The notes beneath the pieces are model-generated. The model saw only the letters and a program-made list of their open reading frames with translations, did not search any database and was not told where the DNA came from. Below, one piece after another: positions 56,319-64,000 of a DNA stretch of 64,000 nucleotides. The translations under genes were made by a program, and so were the position numbers. Source of the stretch: Aquirufa beregesia (lineage in GTDB: Bacteria > Bacteroidota > Bacteroidia > Cytophagales > Spirosomataceae); NCBI RefSeq assembly GCF_011090385.1, contig NZ_SEWW01000002.1, positions 388,501 to 452,500 on the forward strand. The letters run 5' to 3'. Within the stretch, counting starts at the first letter, position 1; every line of letters begins with the position of its first letter.

Positions 56319-57794
56319 ATGTTGACAGAAAAGGACAAAATACAACTAAGTAAACGAGGTATCAGTGAGCAAGAAGTAAATCAACAAGTTGATTATTTTA
56401 AGCAAGGATTTCCCTGGATGAAATTAGACTGTGCAGCTAGCATTGGTAACGGAATTATTCATTTGTCGGATGCGGATGTGGATCGTTATGTCAAGCGATT
56501 TGAAGATGCCAAAAAGACTTTGTCCATATTGAAAATGGTACCTGCCTCAGGAGCGGCAACCCGTATGTTTAAATCATTGTTTGAGCATTTGTCGGAATCA
56601 AAACCGAATAATGAATCATCGGCATTTTTTGATCGACTAAGTGAATTTGCCTTTGCTCCTGAATTGAAGAAATTGTTGCCAGAATGGTCTACGGAGCAAG
56701 AGATTTTGGAAAATTTATTGTTGAGTAAGGGCTTGGATTATGGTTCTTTACCTAAGGGCCTATTGTCATTTCACTATTATGAAGATGGGGTAAGAACGCC
56801 TTTGGAGGAGCATTTGGTGGAGGCAGTGGAATATGCTTCCGATGGGAAGGATGCTTATTTGCATTTTACTGTTTCTCCTGAGCATCGTAGTCGTTTTGAT
56901 GCCTTGGTGAATCAAGTTGTACCTAAGTTGGAGAAAAGATATCAAGTGAAGTTTCATATTAGTTTTTCGGAACAAAAACCTAGCACGGATACTGTGGCGG
57001 TTGATATGGATAATGATTTATTCCGAGAGACTGATGGGTCGATGTTATTCCGACCAGCCGGACATGGGGCTTTATTGGAAAATTTGAATGATTTGGATGC
57101 GGATTTGATCTTTATTAAGAACATTGACAATGTAGTTCCGGATCAATTGAAAGATAGCACCATTGTTTATAAAAAGGCCTTGGGAGGTTTACTTGTGGAG
57201 ATTTTAGATAAGATTAAAGTATATGATAAGGTTTTGGAAGGAGAAGTGAGTGCTTCTGTCATGCAAGAAATTCAGGATTTTGCCTCTACCTATTTGGGAA
57301 TTCAGCCAGGTAAAGCTTGGGATGCTCATACACAAGCAGAGAAATTAGCCTTATTCAAAATGATTTTTAATCGACCGACCCGCATCTGTGGGGTGGTAAA
57401 AAATACAGGAGAACCAGGAGGTGGGCCATTTTGGTGTCGGGATCAAGAGGGAAATAGTACCCTACAATTGGTAGAGTCAGCGCAGGTGGATATGTCCAAT
57501 GAATCACAGAAAGCAATTTTTACAGGTTCTACACACTTTAATCCAGTGGATTTGGTTTGTGCCACCAAAGATATAAATGGAAAGTCCTTTGATTTACTTC
57601 AGTACCGTGACATGAGTACTGGGTTTATTACTGAAAAAACGAAGGATGGTAAGAAATTAAAGGCTCAGGAATTGCCTGGTTTATGGAATGGTGCCATGGC
57701 TTATTGGAATACGATATTTGTGGAGGTTCCATTGGATACCTTTAATCCAGTAAAAACGGTGAATGATTTATTGAGGCCAGCACATCAAAATTAG
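56319..57794 (+). CDS. DUF4301 family protein
   Basis: 491 residues. The N-terminus LTEKDKIQLSKRGISEQEVN and VPASGAATRMFKSLFEHLSE match DUF4301, with EDGVRTPLEEHLVEAVEYA, FRPAGHGALLENLNDLDADL and HFNPVDLVCATKD later. The middle resembles a nucleotide-sugar pyrophosphorylase-like fold, an inference from the GxGxxTRM and D-containing patterns. It is a Bacteroidota-linked family of unknown activity. It is a single-gene unit with an AT-rich leader and no Shine-Dalgarno. Confidence 0.8.
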   Translation: MLTEKDKIQLSKRGISEQEVNQQVDYFKQGFPWMKLDCAASIGNGIIHLSDADVDRYVKRFEDAKKTLSILKMVPASGAATRMFKSLFEHLSESKPNNESSAFFDRLSEFAFAPELKKLLPEWSTEQEILENLLLSKGLDYGSLPKGLLSFHYYEDGVRTPLEEHLVEAVEYASDGKDAYLHFTVSPEHRSRFDALVNQVVPKLEKRYQVKFHISFSEQKPSTDTVAVDMDNDLFRETDGSMLFRPAGHGALLENLNDLDADLIFIKNIDNVVPDQLKDSTIVYKKALGGLLVEILDKIKVYDKVLEGEVSASVMQEIQDFASTYLGIQPGKAWDAHTQAEKLALFKMIFNRPTRICGVVKNTGEPGGGPFWCRDQEGNSTLQLVESAQVDMSNESQKAIFTGSTHFNPVDLVCATKDINGKSFDLLQYRDMSTGFITEKTKDGKKLKAQELPGLWNGAMAYWNTIFVEVPLDTFNPVKTVNDLLRPAHQN

Positions 57795-57801
57795 GGGATG
57801 T

Positions 57802-57832
57802 TTTGTTCCTGAATAAAAAGGCTTTAATTTTG
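57802..57832 (+). promoter_or_regulatory. Strong orphan promoter
   Basis: TTTG (57802-57805), a 19-nt spacer and TAATTTTG (57825-57832), a perfect consensus match. It reads into an 80-base transcript with its own terminator and no recognised gene. Confidence 0.75.
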
Positions 57833-57837
57833 CGGCC

Positions 57838-57919
57838 TTTGAAAGCGATAGATATTAAAGAAAGTATATAAATGCTTGATTACAAAAACCTTGCTTGGTG
57901 TCCAGGCAAGGTTTTTTTT
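57838..57919 (+). ncRNA. Candidate small RNA or micro-ORF transcript
   Basis: From a predicted start near 57838 to a strong terminator there are about 82 bases. The terminator is AACCTTGC...GCAAGGTT with the stem extended by TTGG/CCAG to 12 bp, a 3-base loop, and T8. Inside the RNA a short frame begins ATGCTTGATTAC (57872) and could encode 18 residues (MLDYKNLAWCPGKVFFVQ), running through the terminator stem; this overlap makes a protein less likely. It resembles no RNA family I know. Transcription is predicted only. Confidence 0.45.
57887..57919 (+). terminator. Strong terminator of the orphan transcript
   Basis: AACCTTGC (57887-57894) and GCAAGGTT (57906-57913), with the stem extended inward by TTGG/CCAG, followed by a T-run. 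Confidence 0.85.
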
Positions 57920-58193
57920 GTCCAATAACTTGGTCAAAATTATCAAGTTTTTTATCAAATTTTGAGTAGGAAAAGCTAATTTTGTACTCTTATTCCCACG
58001 ATGGATTTTGTTAGAATGATTGATATAATTTGTTAATAAGTTTTGTCAGGAAGATTTGTCAACTTTTTAAAAGTTGACAAATCTAAGCGGCAGAAAGCGA
58101 TTGTAAATGGCGAAGTGAAATCAATATTTAGTATTAAGTGGAAAATTAATAAGGCAAAAGTTCAAAAAAGGTAGATACTGAAAGAAATAAACT
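57920..58193. other. Non-coding stretch before uxuA
   Basis: No gene recognised. It contains a TAATTTTG-like word near 57978 and the palindrome at 58052-58084. The uxuA promoter was not convincingly located. Confidence 0.4.
58052..58084. repeat. Near-perfect 33-bp palindrome
   Basis: AGATTTGTCAACTTT and AAAGTTGACAAATCT arms (15 bp) around a 3-base centre. The arms share the AGATTT...AAATCT words of the hairpin at 22677-22708. It lacks a T-tract. Confidence 0.7.
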
Positions 58194-59384
58194 ATGGCAT
58201 TAGAACAAACTTGGCGATGGTTCGGACCCAGTGATCCGGTAAGCTTATCGGACGTCCGACAAGCTGGCGCAACGGGCATTGTGAACGCATTGCATCAAAT
58301 TCCCAATGGAGAGGTTTGGGAGTTGGACGATATTTTAGAGAGGAAGCAAATCATTGAGTCGGCTGGTCTTAGTTGGTCCGTGATTGAGAGTATTCCCGTT
58401 CACGAGACAATCAAAACTCGTTCGGGCGATTTTAAAACATATATAGAGCATTATAAGCAGTCGATTCGCAATCTGGCCAAAGCTGGCTTGGATACGGTTT
58501 GTTATAATTTCATGCCTATTTTGGATTGGACTCGAACAGATTTGGATTTTGAATTACCAGATGGTTCAAGAGCTTTACGATTTGATGCAGCTGAATTTGC
58601 CGCATTTGAATTATTTTTATTGAAAAGACCGGGTGCTGAAAATCATTATAGTTCGGAGCAAATCCAGCGAGCAAAGACTTGGTTTGACCAGTCGAGTCCT
58701 TCTCAAAGAGAGAAACTGATACGTAATGTCATAGCAGGATTACCTGGGAGTGAGGAAAGTTTCACTTTGGTTTCTTTTCAGGAGGCTTTAGATACTTATG
58801 CTCAGGTGGGGGAGGCAGAATTAAGAGAACATTTGTATGAATTTATTCGGGAAATCACTCCTGTGGCTGAAGAAGCAGGGCTTAACCTATCCATTCATCC
58901 AGATGATCCGCCTTATCCTATTTTAGGTTTACCGCGTGTAGTCAGTACGGAATCGGATGCTAAGCAATTGTTGGCAGCCTATGAAAGTCCGAATAATGGA
59001 TTATGTTTCTGTACGGGTAGTTATGGAGTGCGGGAGGATAATGATTTGGTCGGTATGGTGGAGCGAATGGGAGATCGGATTAATTTTATTCATTTACGGG
59101 CTACTCGTCGTGATGAATTTGGGAACTTCTATGAAGCAGACCATTTAGATGGGGATGTAGATATGTTTGGCGTGATGAAAGCCTTGGTATTGGAGCAAAA
59201 AAATCGAATTGCGCAAGGGAGAAAGGATGTTAGAATGCCTTTTAGACCAGATCACGGGCACAAAATGTTGGATGATTTGCAAGTAGGTAAAAAGACTAAT
59301 CCTGGGTATACGGCCATTGGTCGTTTGAGAGGATTAGCAGAACTAAGAGGACTTGAATTGGGCATCGAAGGATTTTTGAAATAA
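58194..59384 (+). CDS. uxuA: Mannonate dehydratase
   Basis: 396 residues, full length. [50 protein letters not shown] and [10 protein letters not shown] match UxuA, which turns D-mannonate into 2-keto-3-deoxygluconate in hexuronate breakdown. Metal ligands are likely in SIHPDDPP and the HGHKML segment ([12 protein letters not shown]). Other glucuronate genes (uxaC, kdgK) are not next to it, so it is isolated here. Confidence 0.95.
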   Translation: MALEQTWRWFGPSDPVSLSDVRQAGATGIVNALHQIPNGEVWELDDILERKQIIESAGLSWSVIESIPVHETIKTRSGDFKTYIEHYKQSIRNLAKAGLDTVCYNFMPILDWTRTDLDFELPDGSRALRFDAAEFAAFELFLLKRPGAENHYSSEQIQRAKTWFDQSSPSQREKLIRNVIAGLPGSEESFTLVSFQEALDTYAQVGEAELREHLYEFIREITPVAEEAGLNLSIHPDDPPYPILGLPRVVSTESDAKQLLAAYESPNNGLCFCTGSYGVREDNDLVGMVERMGDRINFIHLRATRRDEFGNFYEADHLDGDVDMFGVMKALVLEQKNRIAQGRKDVRMPFRPDHGHKMLDDLQVGKKTNPGYTAIGRLRGLAELRGLELGIEGFLK

Positions 59385-59400
59385 AATTCCAAAATGATGT

Positions 59401-59430
59401 TTTGAATTCTATTTCTAATTGCTAACTTTG
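59401..59430 (+). promoter_or_regulatory. rpsL-rpsG promoter
   Basis: TTTG (59401-59404), an 18-nt spacer and TAACTTTG (59423-59430), followed by CACCCCCG, close to the rRNA discriminator CACTCCG. The leader to rpsL is about 85 bases. Confidence 0.8.
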
Positions 59431-59523
59431 CACCCCCGTTACTATGGCATTACTCTATCCAAATGAGTTTAAGCTATTTAAGGGAATAAAAAAGATTTAA
59501 AATTTAAACGGTAATTATTTAAA

Positions 59524-59928
59524 ATGCCAACTATTCAGCAATTAGTGCGCAAGGGCCGTGAGCAAATGACTTGGAAATCTAAGTCACCAGCTTTGGATTC
59601 TTGCCCACAAAGAAGAGGAGTTTGTACACGTGTGTACACAACTACTCCAAAGAAACCAAACTCAGCTATGCGTAAGGTAGCTCGTGTTCGTTTAACCAAC
59701 CAGAAAGAGGTGAATGCCTACATTCCAGGTGAGGGTCACAATTTGCAAGAGCACTCGATCGTACTGATTCGTGGTGGTCGTGTGAAAGACTTACCAGGTG
59801 TACGTTATCACATCATTCGTGGAGCATTGGACACAGCCGGTGTATCTGGTCGTTTACAATCTCGTTCTAAGTATGGTGCTAAGCGTCCTAAACCAGGTCA
59901 AGTAGCAGCTCCAGCTAAGAAGAAGTAA
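59524..59928 (+). CDS. rpsL: Ribosomal protein S12
   Basis: 134 residues. It begins [20 protein letters not shown] and includes the decoding-centre loop [20 protein letters not shown] and [16 protein letters not shown]. The streptomycin-site Lys (in PKKPNS) is present. The C-terminus is slightly extended ([10 protein letters not shown]). It is first in rpsL-rpsG; no fusA or tuf follows, unlike the standard str operon. Confidence 0.98.
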   Translation: MPTIQQLVRKGREQMTWKSKSPALDSCPQRRGVCTRVYTTTPKKPNSAMRKVARVRLTNQKEVNAYIPGEGHNLQEHSIVLIRGGRVKDLPGVRYHIIRGALDTAGVSGRLQSRSKYGAKRPKPGQVAAPAKKK

Positions 59929-60000
59929 CATTTTTTAACACAAAGATCCAGTATGCCTCGGTGAAGGCAGAAGGTTGGGTCGACATTAAACATTAACACC

Positions 60001-60468
60001 ATGAGAAAGGCGAAACCAAAAAAGCGCTATTTATTGCCAGACCCTAAATTTAGGGATGTATTAGTAACTAAGTTTGTAAACAACTTGATGTATGACGGTA
60101 AAAAATCAGTGGCATTCACTATTTTTTACGATGCTTTAGACAAAGTAGAAGAGCGTACTAAAGAGAATGGATTAGAAACTTGGAAAAAAGCATTAAACAA
60201 TGTAATGCCATCTGTAGAAGTAAAGAGCCGCCGTGTAGGTGGAGCTAACTTCCAGGTTCCAACGGAAGTGCGAGCTGAACGTAAAGTTGCGTTAGGAATG
60301 AAGTGGTTAATTGGATATGCAAGAAAAAGAGGTGACAAAACAATGATGGATCGCTTAGCGAATGAAATCATTGCTGCATCAAAAGGAGAGGGAGCTGCTG
60401 TGAAGAAGAAGGATGATACACACCGTATGGCGGAAGCGAACAAAGCGTTCTCACACTTCCGTTTTTAA
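60001..60468 (+). CDS. rpsG: Ribosomal protein S7
   Basis: 155 residues: [20 protein letters not shown], later [20 protein letters not shown] and [19 protein letters not shown] end (here [20 protein letters not shown]). It nucleates folding of the 16S 3' domain. It lies 72 bases after rpsL and is closed by a strong terminator, so the operon is only two genes. Confidence 0.98.
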   Translation: MRKAKPKKRYLLPDPKFRDVLVTKFVNNLMYDGKKSVAFTIFYDALDKVEERTKENGLETWKKALNNVMPSVEVKSRRVGGANFQVPTEVRAERKVALGMKWLIGYARKRGDKTMMDRLANEIIAASKGEGAAVKKKDDTHRMAEANKAFSHFRF

Positions 60469-60486
60469 TGATTGATTTTATGGAAG

Positions 60487-60512
60487 GGCCAACCGAAAGG
60501 TTGGCCTTTTTT
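60487..60512 (+). terminator. Terminator after rpsG
   Basis: GGCCAACC, a GAAA tetraloop, GGTTGGCC and T6. Confidence 0.93.
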
Positions 60513-60605
60513 ATTTGAGCTGATTTTTATCACAATTTGAGAATTTGGCAAATCTTGATAAAATGTTTAGCTTTGGTCAGTTCCCTATTTAATCCCTATT
60601 GACAA

Positions 60606-61013
60606 ATGATTTCTAAGAAGGCAAAGTATGCTTTGAAGGCGTTAAAAGTGTTGGCTCAGGCTTATGAAAAAGGCCCATTGTTGATCTCACACATTGCAGA
60701 ATCAGAGAATATTCCTAAAAAGTTTTTAGAGGCCATTCTATTGGAGTTGAGAAATCATGGAATTCTTCAAAGTCAGAAGGGCAAGGGGGGAGGATATTAT
60801 TTACGTATTCCTCCAAGTCAAGTGACTTTTGCCAAAATTATCCGAATTGTGGATGGTCCTATTGCGCCTGCACTTTGCGTATCCTTGCATTTTTATGGCA
60901 AGTGTGATGACTGTGCCAATGAGGAAACCTGTAAGTTGCGCTCCGTTTTAGCCAAATGGCGCGATGCCAATTTATCTGTTTTGGAAAAGACGACCTTAGA
61001 AGAGCTAATCTAG
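60606..61013 (+). CDS. Rrf2-family regulator (IscR-like)
   Basis: 135 residues. The helix-turn-helix is KAKYALKALKVLAQAYEKGP followed by LISHIAESENIPKKFLEAIL, with the wing GKGGGYYLRIPPSQV. Three Cys lie in LHFYGKCDDCANEETCKLR, the typical Rrf2 Fe-S position, so it may sense iron-sulfur status or redox. It ends one base before the convergent RluA gene. The target genes are not evident here. Confidence 0.88.
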   Translation: MISKKAKYALKALKVLAQAYEKGPLLISHIAESENIPKKFLEAILLELRNHGILQSQKGKGGGYYLRIPPSQVTFAKIIRIVDGPIAPALCVSLHFYGKCDDCANEETCKLRSVLAKWRDANLSVLEKTTLEELI

Positions 61014-61014
61014 G

Positions 61015-61740
61015 CTATTCGTACAGGTGATCTAAATTCTTTTCTTTTACTTCTTCCGGATCAAGTTCTAGGAATTCTTCCCAGAATGGATTGTTCGGTA
61101 CCGCTGCTTTGCAAATAATGGGAGTTTTCTTGATGGGATGAACAAAATATAATCTGCGTGCATGTAAGTTGATACTAGCATCAGGATTCGGACGGTCATA
61201 ACCGTATTTGATATCTCCTCGGATGGGACATCCCAAAGTAGCCAATTGTACGCGAATTTGATGAGGTCTTCCGGTGATTGGTTCTACTTCAATCAAATAA
61301 TGTAAATTAATTTTTCCTAGTAACTTATAATTTAATTCGGCTTTTTGGGCTTTGTCTTCTGGGTAATCGTAGGCAGTCGTGGTATTTTTGGCTTCATTTT
61401 TCAAAAGCCAATGCGTTAACTTTCCTTTGATAGGATCAGGTTTTCTGCGGGTTACTGCCCAATAAGTTTTTTGAATTTCTCTTTTACGAAATAGTTCCAT
61501 CATACGTTCCAAAGCTTTGGAAGTACGAGCAAATACAACTAAGCCACTCACAGGGCGGTCTAAACGGTGCACAGGATGCAAGAAAACCGCACCTGGTTTT
61601 TGGTATTTTTCCTTGATGTAATCTTTCAGTACATCGGTCAAAGTACGGTCGCCAGTGCTATCTCCTTGAACCAAAATTCCTGCCCTTTTATTCACTATTA
61701 GCAGGTGATTGTCTTCGTATATGATGTGGTAGTCTTTCAT
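61015..61740 (-). CDS. RluA-family pseudouridine synthase
   Basis: 241 residues from ATG 61740 (MKDYHIIYEDNHLLIVNKRA). The active-site motif is HPVHRLDRPVSGLVVFARTS with the catalytic Asp, later EVEPITGRPHQIRVQLATLG. There is no S4 domain, so it is the short RluA/TruC type acting on tRNA or 23S rRNA uridines. The longer start at 61785 falls in a TACCTTTG element (61792-61785). Confidence 0.9.
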   Translation of the reverse strand: MKDYHIIYEDNHLLIVNKRAGILVQGDSTGDRTLTDVLKDYIKEKYQKPGAVFLHPVHRLDRPVSGLVVFARTSKALERMMELFRKREIQKTYWAVTRRKPDPIKGKLTHWLLKNEAKNTTTAYDYPEDKAQKAELNYKLLGKINLHYLIEVEPITGRPHQIRVQLATLGCPIRGDIKYGYDRPNPDASINLHARRLYFVHPIKKTPIICKAAVPNNPFWEEFLELDPEEVKEKNLDHLYE

Positions 61741-61784
61741 TTTAATCCTTCTGCAAGGCCTGAATTGGCTCAGACTTGCTATCA

Positions 61785-61792
61785 CAAAGGTA
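61785..61792 (-). promoter_or_regulatory. -7 element of the RluA gene
   Basis: TACCTTTG on the minus strand, 45 bases before the ATG at 61740. Confidence 0.6.
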
Positions 61793-61986
61793 GGACAATT
61801 AATTTGTAAAATTTTTCAGAGGTAGATTAGAAAAGCGTATTCACAAGTAAAATGCACCAATTCTATGCCATAAGTTGTCTTTTAAATCATTTTTTTCGTA
61901 TTCAAATTTCTGATTTAATTCGATTCAATATTTCCTTTTTTTAAGAATATACTCATTATGCCTAAGTTGATAATGGCAAATAGAAT

Positions 61987-62277
61987 TCATTCTGTTTGCC
62001 ATTTTTCTGTTTTATTAACTCCAAAATATATTTGTATAATAATGATGCTTACAAAATAGAGGCTTGATACATAACTATTAGGGTATTTAAAATGGAAGTT
62101 TTTGTTAATCTTTATGATAATTATTGCTAGAATTAAATAAATAACTATCGAGATAAGAAGCTTTATCCAATAAGATGTGTCAAAAAAGAGATTGGAACTT
62201 ACATTATAAAGATGTTTGCCGAGGAAAAAGAGGGTAAGATTGAAAGAGGCTAGCCAAGGAATTTTAGGTATGTTCAT
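61987..62277 (-). CDS. Small membrane protein, hypothetical
   Basis: 96 residues with two to three hydrophobic segments (about 12-24, 37-57 and 69-85), no motif. It is very AT-rich and Ile/Asn/Lys-heavy. It lies in the same poorly conserved stretch as the broken lipoprotein gene. It may be a genuine small membrane protein or a chance frame; I cannot decide from the sequence. Confidence 0.4.
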   Translation of the reverse strand: MNIPKIPWLASFNLTLFFLGKHLYNVSSNLFFDTSYWIKLLISIVIYLILAIIIIKINKNFHFKYPNSYVSSLYFVSIIIIQIYFGVNKTEKWQTE

Positions 62278-62374
62278 ATTACTTTAACTTGAGTTTTGTA
62301 TGGAAAATGGAGCCTAAACGGTAATTTATTATACTTGAGAGTAAATTTGGATTAAGTGGGTAGGAATCATTTTA

Positions 62375-63072
62375 TTATCTTTTAATTTTTTTGCATTGGT
62401 TATAATAATCGTCTGCGGCTTGTTCGTAATTATAATAATTCATTATTGATTGAATTGTAATTGTAATACCAGCTCCAATTGTGAGAAATGGAATAGATAT
62501 TGCTGCACTAGCAGCTGCTTGTTGTTGTAAATATGCTATGTAGTAGTCAATCCCATACGTAAATCCTTGAGCAAGTAAACTATTTATAGCTCCTCCAAAA
62601 AAGTTTGAAGAACATTGTGCTAATTGACTTTCGCGAATAGCAAGACAATCTGCTGAGCTAACTAAAACTTGTCGTTTGACTAAAATCTCATTAATTAGTT
62701 TTTCTTTAAATTCCGAGCTGTTAAGTTTATAAGTTAAAGTGTTATTTTTTCTTATAATAAGGTGAAATTGATTTATAGCTTTATTAAGCTCTGTTAGCTC
62801 AATGTTTGACTTATATTAAACAATAGTACGTCGCCATTAAACTGAGTTTTTATTAGATCTTCATTTTCAATAATATAGGTTTTATTTTTATCTGTTACAT
62901 TTTTCAAAACATACAGAAGATTCGATAATTCATTTTTTGCTAAACTCAAATCATTTTCGAAATTACTATTATCTGTCATTGATACATCTGAAATTTCAAA
63001 TTTAGAGCAAGATATGCATAGGCAAACTAATACGGTTGCACTTATTAGTTTGTAAAAATATCATAGTTTCAT
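62375..63072 (-). pseudogene. Broken lipoprotein gene
   Basis: The minus strand reads, from ATG 63072, MKL then an in-frame TGA, and then continues YKLISATVLVCLCISC (lipobox-like LCISC) KFEISDVSMTDNSNFENDLS and so on to a stop near 62794. In another frame it continues IELTELNKAINQFHLIIRKN and on, with a hydrophobic Ala/Gly/Ile stretch (SAAISIPFLTIGAGITITIQS), to TAA at 62377. A premature stop plus one frameshift therefore separate what looks like a single roughly 230-residue lipoprotein. It could instead be two overlapping small genes. Sequencing error is also possible. Confidence 0.5.
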
Positions 63073-63251
63073 TATCACAAGTGATTAATTTTCCTCCCTA
63101 CTCTTTACTGGTTTTTCGGGATCCACCAAGTTTGGCCAACTTGATGTAAAGCTCTTGTTTTTTTTAAAGGCCATTGTAGGGAATGAAGTCCTATTTTTCT
63201 CCTATTAAATAGTATTTTATTGGTTTTTTATTGAACAAAATATATCCAGAT

Positions 63252-63461
63252 TCAGGTTTTGAAATTCCTGATGAATCTTCTGAATTCTTTTTTCCCATGA
63301 CTTCCGATTTTCCGGGCGATATTTTCTCTGTGTTTTTTGATGGTAAATTCGGAGAGGTTGAGTTTTTCTGCAATTTCTTGGGAGGTATTACCTTGTTGAA
63401 TTAGGGAAATAAGCTCGAGCTCACGGAGGGTAAAATCTCCTATTGGGATATGAGATGGCAT
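63252..63461 (-). CDS. Stand-alone LuxR-type helix-turn-helix protein
   Basis: 69 residues, essentially only the GerE/LuxR DNA-binding domain: FTLRELELISLIQQGNTSQE, IAEKLNLSEFTIKKHRENIA and RKIGSHGKKEFRRFIR. Larger regulators carry a receiver or PAS domain in front; none is present upstream. It may be a free DNA-binding protein or the surviving tail of a longer gene. It sits just before the rRNA operon. Confidence 0.6.
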   Translation of the reverse strand: MPSHIPIGDFTLRELELISLIQQGNTSQEIAEKLNLSEFTIKKHRENIARKIGSHGKKEFRRFIRNFKT

Positions 63462-63931
63462 GTAGGTATTGTATTAGGGTTAGGTCAATTGATTGGGCAA
63501 TTTTATGATAACTTATCAAATAAAGAAAGCAAGATATATTTTTTCAAGATTTTTCTCTTTGATATTCAGTGAATTAGGGGGATAAGTAATTTTTTTTTGT
63601 GGAATGATTTGGAATAAGGAAAATAAACCTACATCTTTGCACTCCGATTTAGCGACTACAACGGCAGTCGTTCGAAGTACAGAGGCCTTAAGGCTTAAAA
63701 AAGAGAAGGAATAAAAAGAGAGGAACTTGTTAGAGAGTTCAATTTTTTTTGCCTGAAAATTTTTAAGGAATTTAAGGAATGAAGTACACAGAGTTCTTTG
63801 ACGTGTTGATAAAAGGAAAAAGTTTGTAACCATTTAAAGTGGTTATGAAGAGAAAAAATAGCATTCAAGACAAGGATAATGACAATTCTTATTTTAATAG
63901 TAAGAGCAAAGTCAAACATCCAAAGAATATT
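63462..63931 (+). other. rRNA promoter and leader region
   Basis: Up to 63611 there is only AT-rich sequence. After the promoter, an untranslated leader of about 285 bases runs to 16S. It holds GTTCTTTGACGTGTTGAT (63801-63818), which resembles the Bacteroidota rRNA boxA/antitermination leader. Small frames here are not genes. Confidence 0.7.
63608..63648 (+). promoter_or_regulatory. rRNA operon promoter
   Basis: TTTG (63608-63611), a 20-nt spacer, then CATCTTTGCACTCCGAT (63632-63648), identical over 17 bases to the tRNA-fMet promoter. The -7 element has C instead of T at its first base. Confidence 0.75.

Positions 63932-64000
<69 letters not shown>

Noticed and set aside
57872..57928. 18-residue micropeptide as a firm gene call
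   Set aside because: The frame runs through the terminator stem, so most transcripts would end before its stop codon. It is kept only as a possibility within the small-RNA finding.
62794..62979. Separate 61-residue gene
   Set aside because: Its frame continues upstream into a lipoprotein signal, so it is better read as part of the broken lipoprotein gene.
63516..63919. Minus-strand frames before 16S
   Set aside because: They cover the rRNA promoter and leader on the opposite strand and have no recognisable protein features.

Overview
The window is AT-rich Bacteroidota DNA, most likely a freshwater Cytophagales relative (Aquirufa, Arcicella and Flectobacillus type). I infer this from several things seen directly. 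There are type IX secretion proteins (PorU, and a secreted protein with a C-terminal sorting domain). Promoters repeatedly show the Bacteroidota pattern TTTG - about 19 nt - TAnnTTTG. Shine-Dalgarno sequences are almost absent. Bacteroidota-restricted families occur (DUF2480, DUF4175, DUF4295, DUF4301, DUF6702), and the 16S rRNA gene at the right edge has a Bacteroidota-like 5' end. Genus and species cannot be fixed from this window alone.

Layout. 1-2.6 kb (minus): porU (cut by the window edge), a SprT-like metalloprotease, a tiny Ala/Asp/Thr-rich lipoprotein and a GtrA-like membrane protein. 2.65-7.8 kb (minus): nuoN-M-L-K, the proton-pumping membrane arm of complex I, in a block without nuoA-J; nuoD sits alone at 45.8 kb. 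7.9-12.2 kb: DNA repair and nucleotide genes (DEDDh exonuclease, HAD phosphatase, PD-(D/E)XK nuclease, thioredoxin-like ferredoxin, exonuclease III). 12.4-18 kb: ispH, a fructosamine-kinase-like gene and a giant DUF4175 coiled-coil membrane protein. 18.1-21.6 kb (minus): rpmH, rnpA, a CtpA-type S41 protease, tsaB and DUF2480 in one compact run. 21.7-24.75 kb looks like accessory DNA: a HDG/UDG-like glycosylase, an unknown protein and a GT2 glycosyltransferase. 24.9-30.1 kb: isolated rpsJ, a TPR membrane protein, and atpD-atpC with a lipoprotein. 30.2-33.9 kb: a MarR regulator with its acyl-CoA dehydrogenase, an OmpA-like lipoprotein and a LytTR regulator.

33.9-34.86 kb is a decaying stretch with a broken ADP-ribosylglycohydrolase and a 38-bp tandem repeat. 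It ends at the initiator tRNA gene. 35-42.7 kb: era, der, a YCF48-like secreted protein, a large T9SS cargo protein and glnS. 42.8-44.1 kb: an IS256-family insertion sequence. 44.2-51.7 kb: ftsY, DUF4295 and rpmG (minus), then nuoD, a polyprenyl synthase, a rhomboid protease, dxr, rseP and DUF6702. 51.8-61.7 kb: lon, recQ, DUF4301, a candidate small RNA, uxuA, rpsL-rpsG, an Rrf2 regulator and an RluA-type pseudouridine synthase. 61.8-63.9 kb is very AT-rich, with small or broken genes. A ribosomal RNA promoter and leader and the first 69 bases of 16S rRNA close the window.

How it works together. Most of the content is core housekeeping: respiration (Nuo, Atp), isoprenoid synthesis (IspH, Dxr, polyprenyl synthase), translation (S7, S10, S12, L33, L34, GlnS, Era, Der, RnpA, TsaB, tRNA-fMet, 16S) and envelope proteostasis (RseP, rhomboid, CtpA, Lon). 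I found no convincing complete new defence or biosynthetic system. The most interesting signals are regulatory: a shared promoter/discriminator signature on translation-machinery genes, a MarR palindrome lying on the -7 element of its own promoter, a symmetric divergent promoter at 8.74 kb, a promoter-terminator unit at 57.8 kb with no clear gene, and a family of intergenic hairpin repeats.
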